A DNA stretch of 64,000 nt from Desulfobacula sp964636495 (GCA_964636495.1 CAZWSL010000007.1:62001-126000), one strand, 5' to 3'; numbered from the stretch's first letter, positions 9,465 through 20,178 are shown. Notes: generated from the letters alone by a model not told the origin. Made by a program: numbers and translations.

Positions 9465-11357
9465 ATGCTGCGTTATCTGCGTGAAAATACCGGGAACTGG
9501 ATTATCAAATTTTTTCTTGGGATTATTGTTATCGTTTTTGTATTTCTTGGTGTTGGATCCATTGGTTCGAAAAGAAATGACAGTGTGGCAATAGTAAATG
9601 ATGAATCTGTGTCCATAAAAGAGTATCAACAGGCATATAAAATGATTGTTGACCAGTTGAGGGCACGGTTTGGAGATAATTTAAGTGATGACCTGTTAAG
9701 AGCAATGAATATCAAACAGCAGGCTGTTGATTCACTTATTGAAGAAAAACTTGTATTAGCTGAAGCCCGGAAACTGGGAATAGTAGTTTCTGAAGAGGAA
9801 CTTCAGCAGTCTCTTCTTGCCATGCCGGCATTTCAGAGAGATAATGTATTCAATTTAGATCAATATAAAAGAGTTTTGAGAATGAATTCCTTTACACCTG
9901 AAACTTTTGAACAGAATCAATTACGCTCTTTAAAACAGCAGAAAGTAAGAGAGGTGCTGTTCAGTACTGTAAATGTATCTGATCTTGAAGCGCGGAACTG
10001 GATTTTGTTTCACAATACCAGAACAGCCGTAAATTACCTCAGGTTTACTCCTGAAGATTATGCGGATATAACACCGGATGCAGAGCAGGTTAAGAAATAC
10101 TACACTGATAATTCCGATGGTTATAAATCGGATCTGAAAGTGCAGTCAGCCTATCTGGCGTTTTCCCCTGAAGACCATAAAAGTGAAATAAAGATCGACC
10201 ATGCAATGATAGAGGAGTATTACCGGGAACAGAAAGAGGCGTTCACAACTCCCCGGATGGCAGAAGCCAGACATATCCTGATTAAACTGGAGGAAAATGC
10301 TGAACAGAAGGAGATTGATTCAGCATTAAATGAGGCACAGAAAATATATGAAATGGCTGTCAATGGAGATGATTTTCAAGAACTTGCAAAAACATATTCT
10401 CAAGGGCCTACCAGAGAGAGTGGAGGCTACCTTGGAACCTTTGAAAAAAAAGATATGGTAGGGCCTTTTGCAGAGAAAGTTTTCTCCATGAAACCAGGCA
10501 GTATCTCAGAACCGGTGAAAACTGCTTTTGGATGGCATATTATCAAGCTTGTCAATATGTTTGAGGCTTCAGCAAAACCTCTGGCAGATGTCTCAGAAAC
10601 AATTCGCCAGGAGCTTGAAAAAAATGAAAAGCAGAATATTGCTTATGATAAAGCAGGAGAAGCATTTGACGCTGTAATAGATGGGGATGATTTTGAGCAG
10701 GTGGCTCTTATTGCAGGGAAAAAGATTGTTACAAGCAGTGAATTCAATATAGATGGAAACGGGCTGGATTTAGATGATAAGGCAGGATTTGCAAAAACTG
10801 CTTTTGCTCTTTCACCAGGGGAGATCAGTGATGTTAAACAGCTGGGTGATTCATACTATCTGATAAAAAATATTAAAAGAATTGAACCTGCTGTTCTTGA
10901 TTTTGAATCTGTTAAAGATAGAGTGTTTAATGATTTAAAAGCAAAACTGCAGAGAGAAGAAGCACAGAAACAGGCAGAGAAGTATCTTGCACAGGCTGTT
11001 GAATTAAAAGATATTGCTCAGCTTGCAGAGAAATACGCCTTGACATACGAATCAACAGATCTCTTTACAAGAAACGGATCAATAGAAGGTGTTGAAAACA
11101 GCGAAAAAATAGTCAAAGCAGGTTTCTCTTTAAGTGAAGACAATACAATTTTTCCAGAAACCGTGGAAACTTTCCAGGGCTATTATATTATTGGGTTTAA
11201 GGAGAGAAAATTACCTGAAGAGTCTGAGATTGCAGAGTATAAGCAAATCTTGAAATCAGAAATCTTAAGAGGGAAGCAGGCGCAGTTTTATCAGACATGG
11301 GTAGCTCAGTTGAGAAAGCAGAGTAAAATTAAATATAATACACAGATTCTGCAGTAG
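9465..11357 (+). CDS. ppiD: PpiD/SurA-type membrane-anchored peptidyl-prolyl isomerase
   Basis: Periplasmic folding factor of 630 residues, the size of PpiD. The N-terminus (MLRYLRENTGNWIIKF) leads into one membrane helix (about 15-36, IIVIVFVFLGVG). A SurA-like helical region (about 45-210), one clear parvulin domain (about 265-365: ARHILIKLEE, YSQGPTRESGGYLGTF, FGWHIIKL) and a degenerate second parvulin-like region and tail follow. I chose the ATG at 9465, which has AAGGAGAG six bases upstream, over a longer GTG frame from 9417 without a usable site. PpiD helps outer membrane and secreted proteins fold after Sec export. The family is secure; the symbol follows architecture only. Confidence 0.88.
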   Translation: MLRYLRENTGNWIIKFFLGIIVIVFVFLGVGSIGSKRNDSVAIVNDESVSIKEYQQAYKMIVDQLRARFGDNLSDDLLRAMNIKQQAVDSLIEEKLVLAEARKLGIVVSEEELQQSLLAMPAFQRDNVFNLDQYKRVLRMNSFTPETFEQNQLRSLKQQKVREVLFSTVNVSDLEARNWILFHNTRTAVNYLRFTPEDYADITPDAEQVKKYYTDNSDGYKSDLKVQSAYLAFSPEDHKSEIKIDHAMIEEYYREQKEAFTTPRMAEARHILIKLEENAEQKEIDSALNEAQKIYEMAVNGDDFQELAKTYSQGPTRESGGYLGTFEKKDMVGPFAEKVFSMKPGSISEPVKTAFGWHIIKLVNMFEASAKPLADVSETIRQELEKNEKQNIAYDKAGEAFDAVIDGDDFEQVALIAGKKIVTSSEFNIDGNGLDLDDKAGFAKTAFALSPGEISDVKQLGDSYYLIKNIKRIEPAVLDFESVKDRVFNDLKAKLQREEAQKQAEKYLAQAVELKDIAQLAEKYALTYESTDLFTRNGSIEGVENSEKIVKAGFSLSEDNTIFPETVETFQGYYIIGFKERKLPEESEIAEYKQILKSEILRGKQAQFYQTWVAQLRKQSKIKYNTQILQ

Positions 11358-11451
11358 ACAGCTGTTTGAATATAGATTGGCCTGCCTGTGGCAGTAAAGA
11401 GTGGCACAACTTTCAGTAAAAGAGATTTAACTTAGATTTTTTCCTGCCTGC

Positions 11452-11472
11452 CGGGCTGCAGCCTGCAGCCCG
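11452..11472 (+). terminator. Perfect GC-rich hairpin between ppiD and the M16 peptidase gene
   Basis: CGGGCTGCA and TGCAGCCCG form a perfect 9-bp stem with a 3-base loop, followed eight bases later by TTTT. Position after ppiD suits a terminator, but the U-tract is short and displaced, so attenuation or another structural role is possible. Confidence 0.5.
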
Positions 11473-11520
11473 CTGCAGTTTTAGGCTGTGAATCCATTAT
11501 CCAGGATAGAGGTGTTTTCA

Positions 11521-14394
11521 ATGAAACATAATATATCAGTTTTCAAGATTTTAATGGCAGGTACAGTGCTCCTCGGGATGCTGTTCGTTTCTCCTGTTTA
11601 TTGTGAACCTGCTGCTGAACCGGTTACAGCATATAATGGCAGCACCCTCATAGATCCCGGTCTTGTCCATGGAACCCTTCCCAATGGATTTCAATATTTT
11701 ATAAAGGAAAACAGCATACCAGAAGGCAGAGTTAATATTCACCTTGATGTTTTTTCAGGATCAATGGATGAAACAGATGAGCAGCAGGGGGTAGCACACT
11801 ATCTTGAGCATATGCTGTTTAACGGCTCTACCCATTTTCCTCCGGGAGAACTGATTAAATATTTTCAGTCCATAGGTATGGATTTTGGTGCGGATGCCAA
11901 TGCCCACACCTCATTTTTTAATACGGTTTATGATCTCTCCCTTCCAGAGAGCAGTGATCAATATCTTGAAAAAGCGTTTGTCATAATAGAAGATTATGCC
12001 CAGGGAGCTCTTCTGCTGGAATCAGAAGTCGAGCGTGAACGGGGTGTTATTCTTGCTGAAAAAAGACAGCGGGATTCAATATCTTACAGAATTTTTAAAA
12101 AATCATTTGAATTTGAACTGCCTGGTTCGCTTTTTAATGCCAGGTTTCCCATCGGTACTGAAAAAGTTCTGAACGCGGCAGATGCAAAACTGCTCAGATC
12201 ATATTACGATAAGTGGTATCGTCCGGATAATATGGCGCTTGTTGTTGTTGGTGATCTTGATGCCGGAAAAGTTGAATCAATGATTTTAAAGCGGTTTTCC
12301 AGACTGAAACCGCGCACTGCTGCATCCCCTGCAAAACCCCTTGCAAAATGGAAGGAACATTCCGGCATTAAAGCGTTTTATCATTATGAACCAGAAGCGG
12401 GAAACAGTGATATTACAATTGAAACCATCTGCTGGAAACCGTTTGAAAATGAGACTGCAGAGGATATAAAGAGAAAGATCCTGAACAATATTGCAAACTC
12501 AATACTTCAAAACAGATTGTCAAGAATGGTTACCAGCCAGACTGCAAACTTTTCCAAAGCGTCTGCCTATTCGGGTCAGTTCATGCACCATATTGCGTTT
12601 TCAGGTATGAATGCCTCCTGTGATCCTGAGAACTGGAAAAAATCTCTGGAACAGATTTCAACTGCGCTCCAGCAGGCTGTCAGATATGGATTTACTGAAA
12701 AAGAGCTGGTCAGGGTGAAAGCTGATGTCATTACCTCTCTTGAGAGGGATGTAAAACAGGCTCAGACCAGGCAGAGTGAACATATTTCCAGAAAGATAGT
12801 GGCTGACATCAATAAAAAAAGGCTGCTTTTATCTGAAAAACAGAGAGAAACTCTGCTGAAGCCGTATGTTGAATCCATTACACTCAAAGATGTTAATGAA
12901 GCAATAAAAGAGATCTGGTCACAAGATCACAGACTTGTCATGGTTACAGGGAATGCCAGAATTCAGGCAGATGATCCTGAAAAAGTCATTCTTGACGTCT
13001 TCCGTAAAAGTAATCGTGCAGATGTTAAAAAATACAGGGGGTTTGAATCCAGATCATTCCCATACCTTGAAATGCCATCTTTAACATCAGGGATAGATTC
13101 AAGAAAAGAGAATATCAACAATCTTGATATCATAAAAATTGCATTTAAAAACAATATTAATTTAAATCTTAAGAAAACTGACTTTAAAAAGAATGAGTTT
13201 ATATTCAAGGTCAGCTTTGGGGATGGAAAGCAATCCGAGCCTTTAAACAAGCCCGGCCTGTCAATGATCAGTGAGAGTGTTGTTAATAACAGCGGCCTTG
13301 GCAGAATTGATCTTGATCAGCTGGATGAAAATATGGCTGGCAGAGACGTCAGTATGAGGTTCGGGATCAGTGAAAATTCCTTTTTTCTTTCAGGATCAGG
13401 CGATCCCAAAGAAGCTGAACTTGTTTTCCAGTTGATGTATCACTATTTTAATGACCCGGGTTTCCGGCAGGAGGCTCTTGATCTGGCCAGGAAAGAATAC
13501 AGGCAGAGCTATGAAAACATGAGGCTTACACCGGAAGGTATTATGCAGATCAGAGGAGATGCCTTTCTCGCAGATAATGATCCGAGATTTGGCCTGCCTC
13601 ATCCGGATGTTATGGATAAATATACGTTGAATGATATTAAAGACTGGCTGGTTCCATATTTTCAAAAATCGTTTATAGAAGTATCCCTGGCAGGAGATTT
13701 CAGTCTGGAAGAGATGGTTGAAACTGCAGAAAAGTATATAGGAAGCTTTAATGAAAGAGAGCGTATTCAAGTTAAATCAACTGAGCCTCAAAGAGTTGGA
13801 TTTCCTGCAGGAGAACGCCTTGAACTGGAATTAGAGTCAAAAATTCAGCAGGGGATCATCGATATTGCATTTTTGACTGACGATTTCTGGAATATCGGAC
13901 AGACCCGCCGACTCACTGTTTTATCAAGGGTATTATCAGAGAGACTCAGATTGCTTATAAGGGAAAAGCTGAGTGAAACCTACTCTGCATATGCCTACAA
14001 CAATCCGTCAAAACAGTTTAAGAATTATGGGGTTATGCATGCAGTTGTACATGTAAAACCGGAACGAATAGATTTTGTTTATAATAAAGTAAAGGAGATT
14101 ATCTCTTCTCTCTCTTTGCAGGATATTACACAGGAAGAGACTGAGTTGGCGTTAAGGCCTCTTTTAAACCATTTGAAAATAATCAGAAAGCGCAACTCCT
14201 ACTGGCTGAATTCAGTTATGGCAAACTCTTCTCTCTATCCGGAAAAATTTGACTGGGCCAGTAGTATGGTCAAAGATTACAATGCGATAACAAGTGATGA
14301 TCTGAATCTGCTTGCAAAAAAATATCTCGATACTGATAAGAGTGCGCTTATAACAGTGAAAGCTGCAAAAGAGAAAATAAAAAAGAGAAATTAG
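11521..14394 (+). CDS. M16 family zinc peptidase (insulinase/pitrilysin type), secreted
   Basis: Protein of 957 residues with a signal peptide (MKHNISVFKILMAGTVLLGM, cleavage near SPVYCEPAA). The N-terminal M16 domain has the inverted zinc motif HYLEH and a downstream glutamate in EVERERGVILAEKRQ, the expected third ligand. A second, catalytically silent M16 half follows (about 520-957; SLAGDFSLEEMVETAEKY, LREKLSETYSAYAYNN region). Length and the two-half layout match PqqL-like single-chain M16 proteases of the periplasm. The ATG at 11521 follows GATAGAGGTG; a longer frame from 11488 lacks a comparable site. The Cys in SPVYC is not a convincing lipobox. It converges on recX with two bases between stops. 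Confidence 0.92.
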   Translation: MKHNISVFKILMAGTVLLGMLFVSPVYCEPAAEPVTAYNGSTLIDPGLVHGTLPNGFQYFIKENSIPEGRVNIHLDVFSGSMDETDEQQGVAHYLEHMLFNGSTHFPPGELIKYFQSIGMDFGADANAHTSFFNTVYDLSLPESSDQYLEKAFVIIEDYAQGALLLESEVERERGVILAEKRQRDSISYRIFKKSFEFELPGSLFNARFPIGTEKVLNAADAKLLRSYYDKWYRPDNMALVVVGDLDAGKVESMILKRFSRLKPRTAASPAKPLAKWKEHSGIKAFYHYEPEAGNSDITIETICWKPFENETAEDIKRKILNNIANSILQNRLSRMVTSQTANFSKASAYSGQFMHHIAFSGMNASCDPENWKKSLEQISTALQQAVRYGFTEKELVRVKADVITSLERDVKQAQTRQSEHISRKIVADINKKRLLLSEKQRETLLKPYVESITLKDVNEAIKEIWSQDHRLVMVTGNARIQADDPEKVILDVFRKSNRADVKKYRGFESRSFPYLEMPSLTSGIDSRKENINNLDIIKIAFKNNINLNLKKTDFKKNEFIFKVSFGDGKQSEPLNKPGLSMISESVVNNSGLGRIDLDQLDENMAGRDVSMRFGISENSFFLSGSGDPKEAELVFQLMYHYFNDPGFRQEALDLARKEYRQSYENMRLTPEGIMQIRGDAFLADNDPRFGLPHPDVMDKYTLNDIKDWLVPYFQKSFIEVSLAGDFSLEEMVETAEKYIGSFNERERIQVKSTEPQRVGFPAGERLELELESKIQQGIIDIAFLTDDFWNIGQTRRLTVLSRVLSERLRLLIREKLSETYSAYAYNNPSKQFKNYGVMHAVVHVKPERIDFVYNKVKEIISSLSLQDITQEETELALRPLLNHLKIIRKRNSYWLNSVMANSSLYPEKFDWASSMVKDYNAITSDDLNLLAKKYLDTDKSALITVKAAKEKIKKRN

Positions 14395-14396
14395 TT

Positions 14397-14873
14397 TTAA
14401 TCACTCTCCTCCAGGTTTTGATAATGGTGTAAAGTTGCCATGCAGACTTCGTAATTAAATCCTCTGTAGGTCAGGAAGTTTATCATTTTTTTTTTGAATT
14501 TTTCAGTATTGAGGTTTTTCCAGGTCCGTATCTTTGAGTTTACCGCTTTTACGGCAAGTATCTGATCATCATATGATGCCAGAGCCGGCTCAATGTATGA
14601 GGAGCGGATTCCTTTTTTCCTTAGTTCAAATCCAAGGGCGAATTTTGATTTTGGTCTGTTTTTAACCATGGATTCTACATATAAATCTGCATATTTTTTA
14701 TCGTTTAAATAGTTTTTTTCCAGTAGAATTTCAACAACCTCATTTATAAGGTGTTCATCAAACTTTTTTTTTGTCAGATACGCCTGCATTTCAAGTGTTG
14801 TCCGTGGTTTGCCGGCAAGGTACCGGAAGGCGGTGGTCAAAGCCAGTTCAACTGTTTTTTCTCTATTTTTCAT
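14397..14873 (-). CDS. recX: RecX-family regulator of RecA
   Basis: Small helical protein of 158 residues with the three-repeat RecX pattern: LAGKPRTTLEMQAYLTKKKF, LLEKNYLNDKKYADLYVES, RPKSKFALGFELRKKGI and a final YRGFNYEV segment. RecX proteins bind RecA filaments and modulate recombinase activity in the cytoplasm. The start overlaps the end of the upstream AsmA-like gene by 11 bases, so the two are translationally coupled; recA itself is not in this window. Confidence 0.88.
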   Translation of the reverse strand: MKNREKTVELALTTAFRYLAGKPRTTLEMQAYLTKKKFDEHLINEVVEILLEKNYLNDKKYADLYVESMVKNRPKSKFALGFELRKKGIRSSYIEPALASYDDQILAVKAVNSKIRTWKNLNTEKFKKKMINFLTYRGFNYEVCMATLHHYQNLEESD

Positions 14874-17800
14874 CTAATTTATCCAGCAGCCTGACAGGTG
14901 TTTTTAAAATATCAGACAGCATATTTAAAAGACCTTTGCTGACTGCTGCAGGATGCATGGGAATAACTGCAGGATTAGAAAATTTACCTGTTATGCTGAA
15001 CGGTACTGAAATTAATCTGTTTCCAAGCACGGTGTTTACAATGGGAATCTTTTCAATGATAAGGTCAATGGTTTTAAACGGAGCAACAATGCATGTTAAA
15101 TTTATTTTATCATTTAACGGATCAATCCAGCCTGTGAAAAACATTGTCATATCTTCACCATCAATGATTCCTTTATTCAGCTGGATGATGCTGTTTTCAA
15201 TATCAGATTCAATGGTAATTGTTTTATAGGAAAATCCTTTTTGAGATATATCGGGAATGGTGCCCTTGAACACCCTTGAAACATTAAGCAGGGAGAGAAT
15301 CCTTGAAAGAAGCGTAAATTTATATATTCTTCCATCTTCTGCAGTTAATTTTATTGAGCCATGGATATTCTCGCGAAACTCTTTTCTGGAACTGTTGGAA
15401 GCAAAACGGCATTCCAAAGAGTATTTTCCATTCATAAATTCAGTTTTTTTGAACAGACAGTACAACAGATCCTGTATATCGGCTTTATTGTAAGCTTTAA
15501 AGGGAAATTCAAAATCAATGTTTTTGTTTTTAAAGTTTATATAACCCTCTGTTTCAATATCACATAAAAAAGCTTTGTTTACTTTGATATGCGTCCTCTC
15601 TTTTTTTAAGAGGATTCTGCTGTCAATATTGTTTAAAGTGAGATCATCTATTTTAAGGAGATCTGTTTTAAGATTGATAATTTTGCCGGTGAGCAGGTCA
15701 TGGTCAGGGAAAGGGTTTTTATTCCCGGTTTTTATCTGATTCAAATCAATACGTTCAGTGAAGATATCTATATTATTCTTATCCATGTATATCAACACGG
15801 GATAGCCCTTGGTCAGGTCAGTAATTTTCTTTGCCAGATCACTTTCAGGCCTGACAAGTTTATCCAGGGTGATGGTGTTTAGAAATCCCTTGAATTCAAA
15901 TGGCGGTTTACCCCTGCCGGAGTTAAAACGGATAACGCCTCTGGAAGAATTCTCATCATGAAAGCTGATTCTGTTGAAGGCAAGGGAGCCAAGGGTTTTG
16001 CCTTTCAGGTCAATTTCCAGTTCCACTCCTCTGGCTGATTTAAGTTTACTGTTAAAAAAACAGTCTCTCTTTTTAATCTGCAAATGACCGCTCTTTACAT
16101 GAATCGGGAGCAGAATACTGTTTGCATACTGATTATCAAGAAAAGGGTCAATCCATGTGAGATTGTTCAATGTGAGATTCAGTTCATTTAATGTTACATA
16201 ATCGTCAGATATGTGAAACAGAGATGAAATATTCTCACTCTCCTTTTGTTCCAGTTGATTATAGAGATCTATTCCTTCAAGCCGTCCGTTTAAACTGTAT
16301 GTCCACTTTTCAGGTTTGAACAGCGGCCCTGACATTTCCATTGATGCCACATGGATTTTTCCTTTTGCGTTTTTAACAGGAGATATGATTTTTTTTATAT
16401 TTTTAAAGGAGATAAGCCAGGGCATGAAAGTGTCAAGTTCAATCACGCCTGCTCCTGAATTGATTTTAATATCTGTTTCACCGCTGAAATCAACCGACAT
16501 GTCACCTTTTTCAATATGGCTTTTGTTGACAACACCATTTATATTTTTCAGATAAACTCTGCCAGGCCGGTAATTGAGATTTATATTCTGAAGGTTGATC
16601 TCTCCCGGTATTCGTTCATACATGCCGCTGACTGCAAAGTCGTCACTTTGAATATGGACTTCAAGATCATCGGACAGAGGAGCCATGGAGAGTTCCAGCC
16701 ATGCATCTGCACGGCCTTTCACATTTTGAACAAGTTTCAGCTCCTCTGCAAGAGCCGTCTCCGGCAGGAGAGAAATCAATGCTTGTGAAATTCTGGAAAG
16801 ATCAATATCCAGTGCAAATTTACCTTTGAACGGAAAATCTGCATGATTTACCAGATCAACTTCAAGAGAGCCTTTCTTCACTTTTGAACCCTGGATGGCA
16901 GCACCATCTGCATTTACCTTCAGGATACCGTTTTCTACTTTTACACCTGCCTTGACATCTGATGCGGTCAGGTCTGTTTCAGGGATTGTCACAAGCCCGT
17001 TTTTAATCTGGCCGGAAAGGGTAAAGTTTTTTTCTCCAAACAGGCTGCTGATGTCTCTGTCAAGAAAAGAGATCTCTGTTCTAACAGCCGTACCCTGATG
17101 CAGAATATCAAAAATATTATATGTTATTTCACTCTTTTTTAACATTAAAAGAGCTGTTTTTTTTGCCTGATTTATATTGATATCTCTTCCTTTGATCTGC
17201 AGTTCACAGGTTTTTTCCTGTTGATTATCCCGGAAATGCATTTCCACTACACCCATGGGATAGGAAAGCGTCAGTGGTTTTATATCGATCTGATAGAATT
17301 TATCAGAGATCTGAAAACCGAGATCAATATCATCTGCATCAAATAACCTCTCTCTGCTGTTTGATTGAATCTCCAGGTCTGTTAAACGGATGTCACCTCT
17401 GATATGTTCCTGTTCATTGAATGTCAAGGAGCACGCTATCTTATCGATATTCATTGAGTTTATATCAACTTCTTCTTTTTGTTTCCTGCTGAGAAAATCA
17501 GATAAGTTAAGTTGGGTATCTGCTATGGCAGTGTTTAAACGGATCTCTTTTGTTTTTTTTGAAAGATAAACTGATCCGTCCATACGTTTAAAATATGGAG
17601 AGGTGAAGTTTTCAAATCCAAATTCAATGGAATCCTGATGCAGTGGCAGGTGATTGAAGAGTGTTTTTATTTTTGGAATCAGTTGTGAAAGAGAAAGATT
17701 GCTGCCGGATGCCAGTTTATTGTTTTCTGCTGAATGTAATTTGATTTCAGGATCGATAATGGATATCTTTCCGATGGATATCTGCCCCTTGATCAGTTTT

Positions 17801-18093
17801 TTAAAATGGATATCAAACGCTATTGATTGAGCCGTTAAATCAGCTTCAGGATAAAGATTGAAGTTAATATTTTCTACTTTAACCCCTGGTCTCGGTTTTA
17901 TGAAAAAAGATATTTTCGAAACGGCAATATCAATCCCGCTTTTTTGAAGGACAGCCCTGGATATTTTATTTCTGACATAGGAGGTGTTTACAACATAATT
18001 CAGTAGTAATGGAGAGACTGCCAGTAAAGCAGAAATTAAAAAAAAAAGAGAGAGAACAGCCTTTTTAATTCCTGTTTCAGCAGAAGGCTTCAT
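14863..18093 (-). CDS. AsmA-like/DUF748 envelope protein
   Basis: Protein of 1076 residues with an N-terminal membrane anchor (about 12-33, AVLSLFFLISALLAVSPLLL) and a long beta-rich periplasmic region. It starts with the AsmA pattern (SGIDIAVSKISFFIKPRPGVKVENINF) and ends with the AsmA_2-type C-terminal motif (MTMFFTGWIDPLNDKINLTCIVAPF, then IPIVNTVLGNRLISVPFSITGKFSNP). Such proteins belong to the repeating beta-groove superfamily implicated in lipid transport to the outer membrane. It is followed by recX (11-base overlap) and preceded six bases away by the Prc-type protease gene, suggesting a polycistronic unit. Confidence 0.85.
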   Translation of the reverse strand: MKPSAETGIKKAVLSLFFLISALLAVSPLLLNYVVNTSYVRNKISRAVLQKSGIDIAVSKISFFIKPRPGVKVENINFNLYPEADLTAQSIAFDIHFKKLIKGQISIGKISIIDPEIKLHSAENNKLASGSNLSLSQLIPKIKTLFNHLPLHQDSIEFGFENFTSPYFKRMDGSVYLSKKTKEIRLNTAIADTQLNLSDFLSRKQKEEVDINSMNIDKIACSLTFNEQEHIRGDIRLTDLEIQSNSRERLFDADDIDLGFQISDKFYQIDIKPLTLSYPMGVVEMHFRDNQQEKTCELQIKGRDININQAKKTALLMLKKSEITYNIFDILHQGTAVRTEISFLDRDISSLFGEKNFTLSGQIKNGLVTIPETDLTASDVKAGVKVENGILKVNADGAAIQGSKVKKGSLEVDLVNHADFPFKGKFALDIDLSRISQALISLLPETALAEELKLVQNVKGRADAWLELSMAPLSDDLEVHIQSDDFAVSGMYERIPGEINLQNINLNYRPGRVYLKNINGVVNKSHIEKGDMSVDFSGETDIKINSGAGVIELDTFMPWLISFKNIKKIISPVKNAKGKIHVASMEMSGPLFKPEKWTYSLNGRLEGIDLYNQLEQKESENISSLFHISDDYVTLNELNLTLNNLTWIDPFLDNQYANSILLPIHVKSGHLQIKKRDCFFNSKLKSARGVELEIDLKGKTLGSLAFNRISFHDENSSRGVIRFNSGRGKPPFEFKGFLNTITLDKLVRPESDLAKKITDLTKGYPVLIYMDKNNIDIFTERIDLNQIKTGNKNPFPDHDLLTGKIINLKTDLLKIDDLTLNNIDSRILLKKERTHIKVNKAFLCDIETEGYINFKNKNIDFEFPFKAYNKADIQDLLYCLFKKTEFMNGKYSLECRFASNSSRKEFRENIHGSIKLTAEDGRIYKFTLLSRILSLLNVSRVFKGTIPDISQKGFSYKTITIESDIENSIIQLNKGIIDGEDMTMFFTGWIDPLNDKINLTCIVAPFKTIDLIIEKIPIVNTVLGNRLISVPFSITGKFSNPAVIPMHPAAVSKGLLNMLSDILKTPVRLLDKLDEK

Positions 18094-18099
18094 GACAGT

Positions 18100-20178
18100 T
18101 TACCATGAATAGTTATATGTTTTTGCCAGGTTAATGAAATCCGCCATCACCACGTGGGTCTGTTCAAGCAAAATCTTCTTGAAGTCACTTATATTTATAT
18201 CTTTCTGATCCAGGCTGGATATGGGTTCCCTGCCAAGGGATTTTAAATAGATATTCTCATTTTCTATTTCTGACGCTTCAAACTGTTTTTTTCTCTTTTT
18301 TCTGGCCTCCAGATTCAGCGGCAGAGATGTCTGGCTGTTCATTCTTGATGCAATTTTAATACTGTTATCAAGGTAGGTTATTCCCGGGTCCTGCTGTGCT
18401 CTTTTCATATAGTTTGCCATGAGTGTTTTTTCAATGTCACTGAGTTTTCGATACGGCCTGTAATCTGTTTTAGATGTTGTGTCCCACAGCAGTGCACCTT
18501 CAAGAGAACTCTCTCCTGTATCTTCAATTTTATAAATTTGAGGGAATTTAATATCAGGCACCACTCCAAGATTCTGGGTGCTCTCACCTGATACCCGGTA
18601 GAATTTTGCACTGGTGAGTTTGAGTTTTCCTTTTCCCAGGGGCTGCAGTTCCTGAACCGTACCTTTCCCAAAACTTCTTGTGCCTGCAATAATGCCTCTG
18701 TTGTAGTCTTTGATGGCTCCTGCAAAGATTTCTGATGCAGAGGCACTCATTCTGTTTATCAGAACAATAAGCGGTCCGGAATAAGCAATTCCCGGATCTT
18801 CATCATATAGTTTTGCAACCTGGTATTTTGTCTTGATCTGTACTACAGGTCCTGATTTAAGAAACAGGCCGGTCAGTTGTGTAGCCTCTCTTAAAGAGCC
18901 GCCGCCATTATCCCTTAAATCTATTATCAGTCCGTCAATTTTATCTTTTTTTAATTCAGAGATGAGTTTTGCAACATCTTTTGTTGTGCTTTTGTAATTT
19001 TTATCATTATTTTGGTACGCTTTGAAATCAATATAAAAATTGGGTATTTCAATTACACCTATTTTTAAACTGCTGTTATTATGCTTTAAGGTAATCAATT
19101 TTTTTTTAGCAGACTGATCCTCCAGTTTTACCCGGTCTCTCTTTATGCGAATGGTTCTGGTTGAGTTGGTTTTTTTTGCAGGGATTATTTTTAATCTGAC
19201 AAAGGTATTTTTCGGCCCCCGGATGAGTTTTACAACATGATCAATTCTCTGGCCCAGTGTATCTTTGATTTCTCCTTTCTCACCCTGTCCCACACCAATT
19301 ATTTTATCTCCCGGCATAAGCAGGTTGGATTTGTCAGCAGGGCCTTTAGGGATTAATCGAACCACTTTTGTATACTCATACTCAGTCTGCAGAACAGCTC
19401 CTATACCTTCAAGGGAGAGGCTCATATGGATATCAAAATCTTCGGAAGCTCTTGGTGGAAAAAACTGGGTGTGAGGATCAAAGCTTGTTGTAACACTGTT
19501 CATTAAAGTTTGAAAGATATCATCTGCATCTGTCTGCATCAGACGGTTTAATCTGTTTGAATATATGGGTGTCAGTGTTTTGGATATGTCATCTTTTTCC
19601 TTTCCATCCAGCAGCAGTAAAATAATATGGTTTTTTAACTCTCTTTTCCACAGGCTGTAGAGATTCTGCTCATCTGTCTGCCATTTGCGCTGGTCATAAT
19701 CAATAACTATGGATTCTTTTTTGGAAAAATCCAGATTTTTTTCCCATGTTTTTATTAATGAAGTGATATATTCCAGTCTCTGCTTTGATCTGGCCATGAA
19801 CAGGTTAAACACCTTGAAACCAAAGCTCAGCCTTCCCCGTTTGAGATCATCATCAAAACGGTACTGATAATTTTTCATCAGGTTAATATCCTGAAGCGTA
19901 AAGATCTGCTTTCCCGGATCAAGCCTTTTTAAATACCTGTGAAAAATTGTTGAAGACATCTGGTCATCAAATTTTTTTTTAAGATAGTGATGCTGTTCAA
20001 GTGATCTGACAATTTTTTTACATTGAAAAGAGTGCTTATACAGCGGTTTAATTATCTTGTCTCTGTTAACATCTGCAACAGCCTGACATGACCATGCAGC
20101 AGATATAATTATTCCTAAAAAAAATTTTGTTATAAAGGTGATATAACCGGTTCTCTCTGTATAATCATTCATTTTCAT
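18100..20178 (-). CDS. prc: C-terminal processing protease, S41 family (Prc/Tsp type)
   Basis: Periplasmic serine protease of about 692 residues. It has a signal/anchor segment (ITFITKFFLGIIISAAWSCQAVA), an N-terminal helical domain typical of long Tsp proteins (LDPGKQIFTLQDI), a PDZ domain (about 240-330: LEGIGAVLQTEYEYTKVVRLIPKGPA) and the S41 core (NRMSASASEIFAGA with the nucleophilic Ser, RSFGKGTVQELQPL with the general-base Lys). A C-terminal DUF3340-like tail follows. Start choice is open: the ATG at 20178 has GAGG about 13 bases upstream, another ATG lies at 20172, and a longer TTG frame from 20208 is less likely. It overlaps the upstream GTPase gene by 14 bases. Prc trims C-termini of envelope proteins. 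Confidence 0.92.
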   Translation of the reverse strand: MKMNDYTERTGYITFITKFFLGIIISAAWSCQAVADVNRDKIIKPLYKHSFQCKKIVRSLEQHHYLKKKFDDQMSSTIFHRYLKRLDPGKQIFTLQDINLMKNYQYRFDDDLKRGRLSFGFKVFNLFMARSKQRLEYITSLIKTWEKNLDFSKKESIVIDYDQRKWQTDEQNLYSLWKRELKNHIILLLLDGKEKDDISKTLTPIYSNRLNRLMQTDADDIFQTLMNSVTTSFDPHTQFFPPRASEDFDIHMSLSLEGIGAVLQTEYEYTKVVRLIPKGPADKSNLLMPGDKIIGVGQGEKGEIKDTLGQRIDHVVKLIRGPKNTFVRLKIIPAKKTNSTRTIRIKRDRVKLEDQSAKKKLITLKHNNSSLKIGVIEIPNFYIDFKAYQNNDKNYKSTTKDVAKLISELKKDKIDGLIIDLRDNGGGSLREATQLTGLFLKSGPVVQIKTKYQVAKLYDEDPGIAYSGPLIVLINRMSASASEIFAGAIKDYNRGIIAGTRSFGKGTVQELQPLGKGKLKLTSAKFYRVSGESTQNLGVVPDIKFPQIYKIEDTGESSLEGALLWDTTSKTDYRPYRKLSDIEKTLMANYMKRAQQDPGITYLDNSIKIASRMNSQTSLPLNLEARKKRKKQFEASEIENENIYLKSLGREPISSLDQKDINISDFKKILLEQTHVVMADFINLAKTYNYSW